This document shows, piece by piece, positions 22,782-30,208 of a stretch of DNA of 35,208 nt. Position numbers and translations under genes: made by a program. The first letter of the stretch is position 1; each line of letters begins with the position of its first letter. Source of the stretch: Acidisphaera sp. L21 (GTDB lineage: Bacteria; Pseudomonadota; Alphaproteobacteria; Acetobacterales; Acetobacteraceae); contig NZ_LMUY01000045.1 in assembly GCF_009765685.1 (NCBI RefSeq), forward strand, positions 100,245 to 135,452, read 5' to 3'. The notes under the pieces were generated by a model, which had not been told where the DNA came from, ran no database searches, and saw nothing but the letters and a program-made list of their open reading frames with translations.

Positions 22782-23577
22782 GGTATGTGGGATCGGTCCG
22801 GTCCAGGCGGCGCAGGAGGGCGGGCCATTCCAGCACGCCGAACGGGCGGCGCACTTCCGGGCGGTATAGATGGTTGGTTTTGGCGATCACGTCGGGGGAT
22901 GGCAGGACGACCTCGTCACCGGTGGCCATAGCCAAAAGCTGCGCTTTGCAGGCCAGTTCGGCGCGGTAGATGTTGCTGAAGGCCTGCGGGACGGTGGGGC
23001 CGACGACCAGCAGGCCGTGATTGCGCAGCACCATCAGGTCGGCATCGCCCAGGTCGGCGACCAGGCGCTCCTGCTCGGCCAGGTCTACGGCGACGCCCTC
23101 GTAATCGTGATAGGCAACGCGGGTGAAGCGCATGGCGGTCTGCGTCATCGGCAGGAAGCCGGATTTGATGGAGGCGATGGCCATGCCGGCGGCGGTGTGG
23201 GTGTGGATGACGCAATCCACCTCGTGCCGGGCGCGGTGCACGGCAGCGTGGATGACGAAGCCGGCGCGGTTTATGCCGTAATCGAAATCCGGCTTGTCGA
23301 CGATGTTGCCGTCGAAATCGATCTTTATCAGGTTCGACGCGGTGATTTCTTCGTAGAGCAGGCCATAGGCGTTGATGAGGAAATGCTCCGGCTCACCGGG
23401 GACGCGGACCGAGATGTGGTTCGCGATCATGTCCGTCATGTTCCACTGCGCGACCAGGCGGTAGCAGGCGGCGAGGTTGACCCGGGCCTCCCACTCCTCC
23501 GGCGAGACGCGTTCGCGCATCGAGGGTATGTCGGTGTTGTAACGCTTGCCGCGCAGTTCTGCCATTGCTGAGGACAT
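22774..23577 (-). CDS. Class II aldolase/adducin family protein
   Basis: A 267-residue zinc-dependent aldolase-fold protein. LAACYRLVAQWNMTDMIANHISVRVPGEPEHFLIN forms the start of the domain, VDCVIHTHTAAGMAIASI gives two zinc-ligand histidines, and VLRNHGLLVVGPTVPQAF the third. Family members cleave sugar phosphates, decarboxylate keto acids or act on hydroxy acids. Near an HIBADH-like dehydrogenase it recalls tetronate (threonate/erythronate) pathways, but the DUF1537 kinase of those pathways is not in this window. Ribosome site AAGGGAGA. The stop overlaps the next gene. Confidence 0.87.
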   Translation of the reverse strand: MSSAMAELRGKRYNTDIPSMRERVSPEEWEARVNLAACYRLVAQWNMTDMIANHISVRVPGEPEHFLINAYGLLYEEITASNLIKIDFDGNIVDKPDFDYGINRAGFVIHAAVHRARHEVDCVIHTHTAAGMAIASIKSGFLPMTQTAMRFTRVAYHDYEGVAVDLAEQERLVADLGDADLMVLRNHGLLVVGPTVPQAFSNIYRAELACKAQLLAMATGDEVVLPSPDVIAKTNHLYRPEVRRPFGVLEWPALLRRLDRTDPTYRD

Positions 23578-23641
23578 TGCTCGTCTCCCTTACTCCGTGA
23601 ACCCTGCGACCATTCGGCGACGACGACAAGCCGGAGGCAGA

Positions 23642-25228
23642 TTACGTCTTCTGCACGTTCCAGAACTTGGGAATGCCTTCCAGGACGCCCGTGAGCGTGG
23701 CGCGATAGGACGTGGGCTGCAGGATCTGGCCGAGCGGGATATGCGGCGCGCCATCCAGGACCGCCATCTGCATTTCGCCGCATAGCGCCTGCTGCGTGGG
23801 CAGATCCGGCGCGTCGAACCAGGCGGCGCGGGCGGTTTCCAGTTTCGGGATGGTGGGCCAGCCGTACCAGGCATCGGCGCCATTGCCGCGGGTGAGGAAC
23901 GAGACGGCGGGGTTGAGCACGTCTGCCCCGCCGACCATGGAGGGAAAGCAGCTCCAACCGCCCTTGTCGACGCCTTCGCGGTTGGCCCGGCGTTGGAACA
24001 TGGTGCCGGCGTCCATCGCCTGCAGGTCGACGTTGAGGCCGATGCGCTTGAACAGATCGGCGCCGACCTGGGACATGACGTTGTTCACCGGGTGGTCGGT
24101 CGGCTGCATGACCACGACGCGTTCGCCCTTGTAGCCAGCGGCTTGGACGGCGCGCTTGGCGGCTTCCAGGTCTGGCTTGTCGTGGAAGCGGTCCATGCCG
24201 GCCTTGGTGGCCATTGGGGTGCCGGGGGTGAACAGGCCGACCTTGTCGCGCCATTCGGTTGGGTCGCTGCTGAATGCCTCCATGAACTCGCGTTGGCTGG
24301 AGGCGACCAAGGCGGCCTCGCGAATGGCGGGGTTGTCGAAGGGGGGCTGCAGGCAGTTGAAGCGGAGGATGGGGACGACGCCGGTTTTGTCCTTCACGTC
24401 CGTGACGAGGGTTTTGTCGCGGCGCAGCATCGGGAGGAGGTCGGGGGATGGGACTTCCCACCAATCGACCTCGCCGTTTTGCAGAGCGGCCGAGGCGGTG
24501 GCGGCCTCCGGCATGGTGATCCATTCGACGCGGTCCAGGTTCACGATCTTCGGGCCGCCGGTGAGGCCGGGGGTACCGCCGCCGGGCCGGGGGGCGTAGC
24601 CGGCGAAGCGTTCGAACACGGCGCGGGAGCCGCTGACGCGTTCGTTGGCGATGAAGCGGAACGGGCCGCTGCCGATAACTTCGGTAATGGGTTTGCTGGG
24701 GGATGCGGCGGCAATGCGCTCCGGCATGATGCAGGCCATGCTGGGGGCGATCTTGCCCAGCACGTCCGGCAGCAGGCGGTAGGGTTGCTTCATGCGGATC
24801 TTGACGACGCGGTCGGAGGGGGCGGTCATGTCCGCGACGACGCCGAGGAGGGCGCGGCCCGCTGGGTCCGCGGCGCCCCAGCGTTTGATGCTGGCGACTA
24901 CGTCGCGGGCTAGCACGGGAGTATTGTCGTGGAAGCGCAGGCCCTCGCGCAAAGTGAGCGTCCAGAGTTTGAAGTCGTCGTCGGTTTGGTGGCCGTCGAC
25001 CATTTCCGGTTGGGCTCGGAAATTGGCGTCCTGCGAATAGAGCGTGTCGAACACCATGTAGCCGAAGGTGCGGGTTTGCGAGGCGGTGTTGATCATCGGG
25101 TCGAGGATGGCCAGGTCCACATACGGGACGAAGCGCAGCACCTTGGCGTTTTGTGCGCGGCCGATGCGGGGTATTGCTAGCGCAGCCGCGCCTAGTGCCG
25201 CCGATTGTAACAGACTGCGTCGCTTCAT
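23642..25228 (-). CDS. ABC transporter substrate-binding protein, peptide/nickel (SBP_bac_5) family
   Basis: A 528-residue exported binding protein. The N-terminus KRRSLLQSAALGAAALAIPRIGRAQ has a twin-arginine pattern and suggests Tat export. The family-5 domain starts near residue 28: LRFVPYVDLAILDPM, then EGLRFHDNTPVLARDVVASIKRW, the standard signature. It would bind an oligopeptide-like or sugar-acid substrate in the periplasm. No permease or ATPase gene is beside it in the window, so it must work with an ABC transporter encoded elsewhere. The ATG was chosen for its GGGGGAAG ribosome site and Tat signal; longer frames upstream are not conserved. Its place in a catabolic run suggests it imports the substrate. 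Confidence 0.88.
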   Translation of the reverse strand: MKRRSLLQSAALGAAALAIPRIGRAQNAKVLRFVPYVDLAILDPMINTASQTRTFGYMVFDTLYSQDANFRAQPEMVDGHQTDDDFKLWTLTLREGLRFHDNTPVLARDVVASIKRWGAADPAGRALLGVVADMTAPSDRVVKIRMKQPYRLLPDVLGKIAPSMACIMPERIAAASPSKPITEVIGSGPFRFIANERVSGSRAVFERFAGYAPRPGGGTPGLTGGPKIVNLDRVEWITMPEAATASAALQNGEVDWWEVPSPDLLPMLRRDKTLVTDVKDKTGVVPILRFNCLQPPFDNPAIREAALVASSQREFMEAFSSDPTEWRDKVGLFTPGTPMATKAGMDRFHDKPDLEAAKRAVQAAGYKGERVVVMQPTDHPVNNVMSQVGADLFKRIGLNVDLQAMDAGTMFQRRANREGVDKGGWSCFPSMVGGADVLNPAVSFLTRGNGADAWYGWPTIPKLETARAAWFDAPDLPTQQALCGEMQMAVLDGAPHIPLGQILQPTSYRATLTGVLEGIPKFWNVQKT

Positions 25229-25278
25229 CGTCTTCCCCCGTCTAGCCACCGGCGCTTGCGGCCGTGTTGGGAGCGAGC

Positions 25279-25506
25279 CTAGCGCGGGCGGGGCGGCCTC
25301 GCTAGCCAGAACCGGCGGGCGGCGACGACGGCCCAGATCGCCTCCACCAGGCCGAACGGCCAGGCGCCCTGTAGGAATCCGTAGGACGAGCCCAAGACGC
25401 ACGACCCGGCGAAGGCCAGCACGAACAAGTTGCTGCGGGCCTCCAGCGCGTAGGTGACCAGCATGGTGGTGACGGCGAAGAGGCCATACGCCGTCAGTGC
25501 ATCCAC
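25279..25506 (-). CDS. Small two- or three-helix membrane protein
   Basis: A 75-residue hydrophobic protein. It contains ALTAYGLFAVTTMLVTYALEA, NLFVLAFAGSCVLGSSYGFLQG and WPFGLVEAIWAVVAARRFWLA, that is three likely membrane helices, and ends in a basic Pro-rich tail. Small proteins of this pattern are common in alphaproteobacteria, but I know no function. The start is a GTG with only a weak AGG upstream. It lies 13 bases after the HIBADH-like stop, in the same run. Confidence 0.6.
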   Translation of the reverse strand: MDALTAYGLFAVTTMLVTYALEARSNLFVLAFAGSCVLGSSYGFLQGAWPFGLVEAIWAVVAARRFWLARPPRPR

Positions 25507-25518
25507 GTTAGGCTAGAC

Positions 25519-26436
25519 CTATTCGGCTGCCGGGCTGTTGCCGCCGCCTAGGGCGGTGCCGGATAGTTGCTCGCTGAGTTGGGCGACGGCGGTGTGGTCC
25601 TGGCCGGGGCCGAGCAGGGTTGCGGCGCTGGCCCATAGTTCCTTGCAAAGGGCGGCGAAGGGTGTGGGGGTTGCGGTGTCGCGCCCGACCTCCAGCGCAA
25701 TGCCGAGGTCCTTCACCATGAGGTCGAGGCCGAAACCGGAATCGAAGCGGCGGGAGAGCACGAATTGCTTGAACTTCTTTTGGCTGCTGTTGGTCATGCC
25801 GGTGGAGGCGTTGAGCACATCGACCATCATCGCCGGGTCGAGGCCGAAGCGTTGACCGATGAGCAATGCCTCGATCCCGATGAGGAAGCCACCGGCGGAG
25901 ACGAGGTTGTTCAGCGCCTTCATGGCCTGCGCATTGCCGATGCCGCCGCAGCGATGGACGGAATTGCCCATGGCTTTCAACACCGGGTCGGCACGGTCGA
26001 TCAATGCGGAATCGCCGCCAGCGAGAATGGCGAGTTCGCCGGTACGGGCGCGGGGAACGCCGCCGGAGACGGGGCAGTCGATCATCGCGGCCCCTGCCGC
26101 CTCCAGTTCGGTGGCGAGGGTGCGGGTGATGCCGGGGACGCCGGATGACATTTCGATGACGAGGGCGCCGGGAGATAGGTTTGGTTTGATGGCGGCCACG
26201 ACGGCGGCGACGTGTTTGCTGGTGGGGAGGATGGTGACGATGGCGTCCGCGTTCTTGGCGGCCGCGGCGGCGTCGGCGCAGGCGGTGCCGCCGATTTCGT
26301 CCTGGAACTTGGCGGCGCGGTCGGGCACGGCGTCGCAGACAGCGACGTCGAACCCGGCCTTCACCAGATTGGCCGCCATCGGCCAGCCCATATTGCCGAT
26401 GCCGACGAAGGCGATGCGCTTGATGGGGGCGCTCAT
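25519..26436 (-). CDS. NAD(P)-dependent 3-hydroxyisobutyrate-dehydrogenase-family oxidoreductase
   Basis: A 305-residue beta-hydroxyacid dehydrogenase. The nucleotide-binding motif is FVGIGNMGWPMAANLVKAG near residue 10-25. DCPVSGGVPRARTGELAILAGGD is the substrate-binding signature and MKALNNLVSAGGF contains the catalytic lysine (KxxNN). GLDLMVKDLGIALEVG is the typical C-terminal block. Members act on 3-hydroxyisobutyrate, tartronate semialdehyde, L-threonate or related 2- or 3-hydroxy acids. The ATG overlaps the stop of the CMD gene (ATGA), so the two are coupled. Confidence 0.88.
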   Translation of the reverse strand: MSAPIKRIAFVGIGNMGWPMAANLVKAGFDVAVCDAVPDRAAKFQDEIGGTACADAAAAAKNADAIVTILPTSKHVAAVVAAIKPNLSPGALVIEMSSGVPGITRTLATELEAAGAAMIDCPVSGGVPRARTGELAILAGGDSALIDRADPVLKAMGNSVHRCGGIGNAQAMKALNNLVSAGGFLIGIEALLIGQRFGLDPAMMVDVLNASTGMTNSSQKKFKQFVLSRRFDSGFGLDLMVKDLGIALEVGRDTATPTPFAALCKELWASAATLLGPGQDHTAVAQLSEQLSGTALGGGNSPAAE

Positions 26437-26837
26437 TCGGCGGGCTTCGTTTTGGGGAGCGCGCCTTCGGCTACGAGGACTTCATGCACGGCCTTGAAGG
26501 CGTTGAGGCCGGCGGGGATGCCGCAATAGACGGTGGCGTGGAGAAGGATCTCCTTGATCTCATCCACGGTGACGCCATTGGCGAGGGCGCCTTTGGCGTG
26601 GAGTTTCAACTCGCCGGGTTTGTCGAGGGCGGTGAGCATGGCGAGGTTGAGCATGGAGCGGGTTTTGCGGTCGAGGCCGTCGCGCGTCCAGGCATAGCCC
26701 CAGCACCATTCGGTGGTGATGCGCTGGAAGGCCATCATGAAATCGTCGGCCTTGGCGAGGCCGCCGTCGACGTATTCGGCGCCCAGGACATCGCGGCGAA
26801 CCTGCAGCCCTTTCTCGAACATCTCGGATTCAGCCAT
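26433..26837 (-). CDS. Carboxymuconolactone decarboxylase (CMD) family protein
   Basis: A 134-residue all-helical protein of the CMD/AhpD-like superfamily, similar to PcaC. FMMAFQRITTEWCWGYAWTRDGLDRKTRSMLNLAML is the usual first block, then LKLHAKGALANGVTVDEIKEILLHATVYCGIPAGLNAF, with the conserved Glu-x-x-x-His and a single Cys. The CxxC pair of the peroxidase-type members is absent, so a decarboxylase-like or lactone role is more likely. It is the first gene of the long run on this strand; ribosome site AGGAG. An operator-like site lies 23 bases upstream. Confidence 0.87.
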   Translation of the reverse strand: MAESEMFEKGLQVRRDVLGAEYVDGGLAKADDFMMAFQRITTEWCWGYAWTRDGLDRKTRSMLNLAMLTALDKPGELKLHAKGALANGVTVDEIKEILLHATVYCGIPAGLNAFKAVHEVLVAEGALPKTKPAE

Positions 26838-26859
26838 GGGTCGCTCCTGCTCGATGGTT

Positions 26860-26960
26860 ATTGCCAGACAATACGCCGGGGGTTTTCTGCTGCAAGCCCT
26901 TGGTGGTGATCCTCACAGCTTTGCAATGCGGGGCGATCTGTCAGACAATGATGCGTCATT
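26860..26960. promoter_or_regulatory. Paired GntR/FCD-type operator-like sites in a divergent promoter region
   Basis: ATTGCCAGACAAT (26860-26872) and TCTGTCAGACAAT (26937-26949) share CAGACAAT. Read on the other strand, the second contains ATTGTCTGACA, close to the TTGTCTGACAA-type half-symmetric sites of FCD GntR regulators. Each lies about 23-25 bases from the start codon of the gene it faces (CMD on one side, epimerase on the other). A further short palindrome, AATGA-tgcg-TCATT, is at 26947-26960. Confidence 0.5.
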
Positions 26961-26974
26961 GGAGGCAGCTGGCC

Positions 26975-27853
26975 ATGAAGAGTGTCGTCGTCACCGGTGG
27001 AAGTGGCAAGGCGGGGCGCGCCGTCATTCGCGACCTGCTGGCGCATGGCTACAGCGTGATGAACGTGGACATGGCGCCGCCGGCCCAGCCGCTGTGCCAT
27101 TTCCTGAAGGTCGATCTGAACGATATGGGGCAGACCGTGGACGCGCTGCGCAAGGCGGCTGGGACGGTGGATCGGCGGCGGTCGCCGTTGGGGCAGCCGG
27201 CGTTCGTGGTGCATCTGGCGGGCATTCCGGCACCGGGCTTGGCGCCGGATGCGGTCACGTTTCAGAACAATTTGATGACGACGTACAACGTGTTCAGCGC
27301 GGCGACGCTGCTGGGGCTGGAGCGCGTGGTGTGGGCGTCTAGCGAGACGGTGTATGGGCTGCCGTTGACGCGGTCCCCGCCTGAGTTCGCGCCGGTGACG
27401 GAGGCGCATCCTACGGTGCCGGAAACTGGGTATGCGCTGGCGAAGGTGTTGTGCGAGCGGATGGCGGAGGAGATGCATCGGTGGAACCCGGGCACTCGGT
27501 TCGTGGGGCTGCGGATTTCCAACATCTTCGATGAGGCCGATCGCGATGCCATCCCCAGCTATTGGGCGGACCCGGCGTTGCGGCAGTGGAATTTGTGGAG
27601 TTGGGTGGATGCGCGGGATGTGGCGCAGGCTTGCCGGCTGGGGCTGGAGGCGGATGTGCCGGGTGCGGGTGTGTTCACCATCGCGGCCGCCGACACGCTG
27701 ATGCGGGAGCCCAGCCGCGAATTGATGGGGCGGGTGCATCCGGACGTGCCGCTGGCGGCGGATTTGGCAGGGCATGAGACGTTGCTGAGTATTGCGGAGG
27801 CGCGGCGGGTGCTGGGCTACGAGCCGCAGTATAGTTGGCGGGTGCAGGTTTGA
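26975..27853 (+). CDS. NAD-dependent epimerase/dehydratase family protein
   Basis: A 292-residue extended short-chain dehydrogenase. The NAD-binding motif is VTGGSGKAGRAVIRDLL at the N-terminus. FVVHLAGIPAPG is the NNAG-like strand, SSETVYG supplies the catalytic Ser/Thr and YALAK the Tyr-x-x-x-Lys pair. Members include UDP-sugar epimerases and uronate or sugar-acid dehydrogenases (Udh type). Being divergent from a sugar-acid-like catabolic run with common operator sites, a role in sugar-acid oxidation is more likely than cell-wall sugar synthesis. The ATG has GGAGG 9 bases upstream; the frame is open further upstream but lacks conserved sequence there. Confidence 0.85.
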   Translation: MKSVVVTGGSGKAGRAVIRDLLAHGYSVMNVDMAPPAQPLCHFLKVDLNDMGQTVDALRKAAGTVDRRRSPLGQPAFVVHLAGIPAPGLAPDAVTFQNNLMTTYNVFSAATLLGLERVVWASSETVYGLPLTRSPPEFAPVTEAHPTVPETGYALAKVLCERMAEEMHRWNPGTRFVGLRISNIFDEADRDAIPSYWADPALRQWNLWSWVDARDVAQACRLGLEADVPGAGVFTIAAADTLMREPSRELMGRVHPDVPLAADLAGHETLLSIAEARRVLGYEPQYSWRVQV

Positions 27854-27875
27854 CGCGAGCGGCCAGTTCGTAGGG

Positions 27876-28517
27876 TTACGGTTCCAATGCTAGAATGGTC
27901 CGCGTTACGCCCACCAAGTCTTCGACTTGCGAGCGGGTCGTCGTGAGGTCCAGTCGGCCGTGAGCGGCAGCGTTGCGGATTTGAATCAGGCCGCGGAGCG
28001 TGTCGGCTTCGTCGGGCGTGACATAACCCTGTGACGCGAGAACCTCGATGAGACGGGAGGGGCTTTGAGGTTGCGCGAAACCATCAGGAACCAGCCGACG
28101 GGCAGCGGCCTCGAAGGTCGCCCATGCCAGGAGGAGGGCGGCCGTCGTGCCCATCGCCTCAAGCGAACCCTCGATCCGCTGGAGGTGTTCTTCGATCGTT
28201 TCTCGGGACGATGCGGGTATGGCGTCTTCGTTCCTGAGGGGAGGAGCGTAGAAAACTTGCAATTCCCATTCGGGATGGGCTTGCAAAGCTTCGCGCAAAC
28301 GTTTGAGTTTCGAACCATCGTTTTGCGTTCGAGCGGTAATCTCAATGGCCATTTTGCGATCGCCCTTATATGCGATGGCGTCGGGGCGATAGCCCTGCAA
28401 AAACGCTGGCAACATGGAGGCGGAGGGATGCAGAAACACTGAGAAGCCCTCGGCCTCCAGTTGCGGCACTACGGCTTGAAACACAGCATCTTCACGTTGA
28501 GACGAATACGACGACAT
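27876..28517 (-). CDS. PD-(D/E)xK-like nuclease domain fused to HEPN-like domain
   Basis: A 213-residue two-domain protein. Residues 1-100 look like a restriction-endonuclease fold: after helix EDAVFQAVVPQLEAEGF comes GYRPDAIAYKGDRKMAIEITAR, giving Pro45-Asp46 and Glu59 with Thr61 where the motif normally has Lys; Arg63 could compensate. Residues about 120-213 are helical and end in IQIRNAAAHGRLD, where Arg181-x4-His186 is the catalytic Rx4-6H motif of HEPN ribonucleases, preceded by AWATFEAAARRL. Such fusions are seen in defence and stress proteins. The ATG overlaps the RusA stop by one base (TGATG). GC is lower than in the flanks. Function is inferred from motifs. Confidence 0.68.
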   Translation of the reverse strand: MSSYSSQREDAVFQAVVPQLEAEGFSVFLHPSASMLPAFLQGYRPDAIAYKGDRKMAIEITARTQNDGSKLKRLREALQAHPEWELQVFYAPPLRNEDAIPASSRETIEEHLQRIEGSLEAMGTTAALLLAWATFEAAARRLVPDGFAQPQSPSRLIEVLASQGYVTPDEADTLRGLIQIRNAAAHGRLDLTTTRSQVEDLVGVTRTILALEP

Positions 28518-28936
28518 CACACAAGCCCTTCTGTCGGGTCGTTGCCGAGGCGAATATACAGTGACGGCCTTTTCCCGGCAAAGGCTTGGCCAAGCAACGC
28601 AGACGGATCCTTGAACCGCACAATACGTCCCGGCTCGAATTTCTGCACCCAAATCCGCTCGATTTGCCGATCGTCGAGGTAAATATGTTTGTTGAGCGCA
28701 TCCAGTATGGGTTTGACGATATTGTCGATGTCGCCGGTCATCTCCCCGCTGGGAAAATAGAACAGAGTTACCGCCAAGGCAGACGCCGTTGCGAAGTGAC
28801 CGTCGGGCAGCGCGTTATAGCTTGCCTGCCTGACGCGCTCCTTCCAGAGATTTTTTGACTCCTGCCGCTTCACCTGCAGAGAAACCGGCGTCCCCGGCAC
28901 GATGAACTCCAGCGGGAATGCGATTTCGACGCTCAT
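28517..28936 (-). CDS. RusA-family Holliday junction resolvase
   Basis: A 139-residue protein with the RusA core. GDIDNIVKPILDAL (Asp69, Asp71) and YLDDRQIERIWVQK (Asp88, Asp89) supply the acidic metal-binding residues, in the order and spacing of phage and bacterial RusA enzymes, which cut four-way DNA junctions as dimers. An N-terminal strand, LEFIVPGTPVSLQVKRQ, is also typical. RusA genes are mostly phage-borne; here there is no phage gene nearby, and the partner is a nuclease/HEPN fusion. No strong ribosome site is seen before the ATG. AT-richer than neighbouring genes, consistent with transfer. Confidence 0.83.
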   Translation of the reverse strand: MSVEIAFPLEFIVPGTPVSLQVKRQESKNLWKERVRQASYNALPDGHFATASALAVTLFYFPSGEMTGDIDNIVKPILDALNKHIYLDDRQIERIWVQKFEPGRIVRFKDPSALLGQAFAGKRPSLYIRLGNDPTEGLV

Positions 28937-29014
28937 GGCGCTAAGGAACGATCTGTTATTCCCTAGCCTGGCACGGATATCGGATGGTGACGATCTGGAA
29001 TCGGGGGGCGCCGC

Positions 29015-29707
29015 CTACCCCGAGACGGGCAGGTCCCGGGCCAGCCGGTGGGCCAGGATCTCCAATACGTCGCGGTCGCGGTAGATGGTGACGTGGAGGC
29101 CGGGGATTTCGAAACAATCGTCGGGCTGAGTGGGCTCGATGCAGCTTTGCCAGGCGACGATGCCGTCGTTGCGGCTGAAGATGAAGGTGCCGGGGACGGG
29201 CAAAGGCTGGGCGACGCGGTGCGCCATGCCGAGTAGGTCCGGGGTGCGCCATAGGCGGAGAAACGGGCGCAGGGGGATGAAGGCGCTGTCCATCGGGCGC
29301 CGGAAGGGACTGCAGACGGTGACGACCTGACGCAGTTTGTCGGGGTGACGATGGGCCAGCAGGCGGGCGAAGACACCGCCTAGGCTGAAGCCAATGACAT
29401 CGAGCTTGCCGTGTTGGGCGTGAAGTTCGAGCAGCCGGCGCTCGATACCGGCGAGCAGGCGTGGGGTGGGGCCGATGTTGCGGCCCAGGCCCCAGCCGAA
29501 GGCGCGATAGCCGAGTTGGTCGAGGGCGTATCGCGCGACGGCGGCGTGCTCGTCGCCGCGGCCGATGACGGGGAGGATGAGGACGGGGCGGCCGTCGCCG
29601 CGGGGCAACGCCGGGTCGACGACGAGGCTGGGGCGGCGGCGGACGAAGGCGATCGCTTCGGCCGTGGTACGCCGGATGGTGGGGCGGACTGGGGCGTAGA
29701 CGGTCAT
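29015..29707 (-). CDS. Alpha/beta hydrolase, lipase-like
   Basis: A 230-residue alpha/beta hydrolase. VLILPVIGRGDEHAAV leads the fold where the oxyanion strand usually lies, and LDVIGFSLGGVFARLLAHRHP is the nucleophile elbow (GFSLGG) with the catalytic Ser. An Asp/Glu turn may be in FIFSRNDGIVAW, and the acid-base His in GLHVTIYRD. No signal peptide is seen, so it is likely cytoplasmic, acting on an ester of unknown type. Related proteins are called triacylglycerol lipase-like. Confidence 0.77.
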   Translation of the reverse strand: MTVYAPVRPTIRRTTAEAIAFVRRRPSLVVDPALPRGDGRPVLILPVIGRGDEHAAVARYALDQLGYRAFGWGLGRNIGPTPRLLAGIERRLLELHAQHGKLDVIGFSLGGVFARLLAHRHPDKLRQVVTVCSPFRRPMDSAFIPLRPFLRLWRTPDLLGMAHRVAQPLPVPGTFIFSRNDGIVAWQSCIEPTQPDDCFEIPGLHVTIYRDRDVLEILAHRLARDLPVSG

Positions 29708-29878
29708 CGCGGGTTACCAGGGGACCATTTTGCGTTGGCGAAGGCGGTTGGGGAATTGGTCATCGTGGGAGCGAGCGTGCCCTCGCCGGGCCAGTTTGTC
29801 CAAAGCGTGCCGGGTTAGGCGGGTGTCGCGGTGGGCGGCCGGGTGACATGATCGCGTCACAAACAAGGGAGGCGTCGG

Positions 29879-30148
29879 GTGCGGGTTCAGACAATCGGGG
29901 TTGCGGCGGCGCTGTTCGTCTTATTGGCGCCGGCCGTGGCGTTGGCGGCGTGCACCAATGCGACGGCGAACGCCAAGGCGCAGGAATTCAGCGTAGTCAT
30001 GCAACAGAAGATGAGCAGCAAGCCGGACGAGATGGGGGATCTGGCGAGCGAGTTCGGGGATGTGATGGCGGATGCCGGGTCGGGCGGGGTGACGGAGCAA
30101 ACCTGCGTTCGGCTGGACGCGCTGCTGAAAAAGGCGAAGGCGCTGTAG
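29879..30148 (+). CDS. Small secreted protein of unknown function
   Basis: An 89-residue protein with a Sec signal peptide (VAAALFVLLAPAVALA, cleavage near residue 23) and a mature helical part of about 65 residues with two cysteines (ACTNAT and QTCVRLD) that could form a disulfide. It starts at GTG with AGGGAGG six bases upstream, a strong site. No family is recognised. The gap of 171 bases before it shows GTGAC-atgatcgc-GTCAC (29842-29859) and nothing else. Confidence 0.6.
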   Translation: MRVQTIGVAAALFVLLAPAVALAACTNATANAKAQEFSVVMQQKMSSKPDEMGDLASEFGDVMADAGSGGVTEQTCVRLDALLKKAKAL

Positions 30149-30208
30149 CCCGGACGCCGCCACGCATTGCTTGAAACTGCGGGTGGGCGTGTGGTCCTTG
30201 GCGGGATC

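Noticed and set aside
20203-28517. The nucleotidyltransferase and the HEPN-like protein as one MntA-HepT toxin-antitoxin pair
   Set aside because: They are about 7.5 kb apart on opposite strands with a full catabolic gene set between them, and each is coupled to a different partner.
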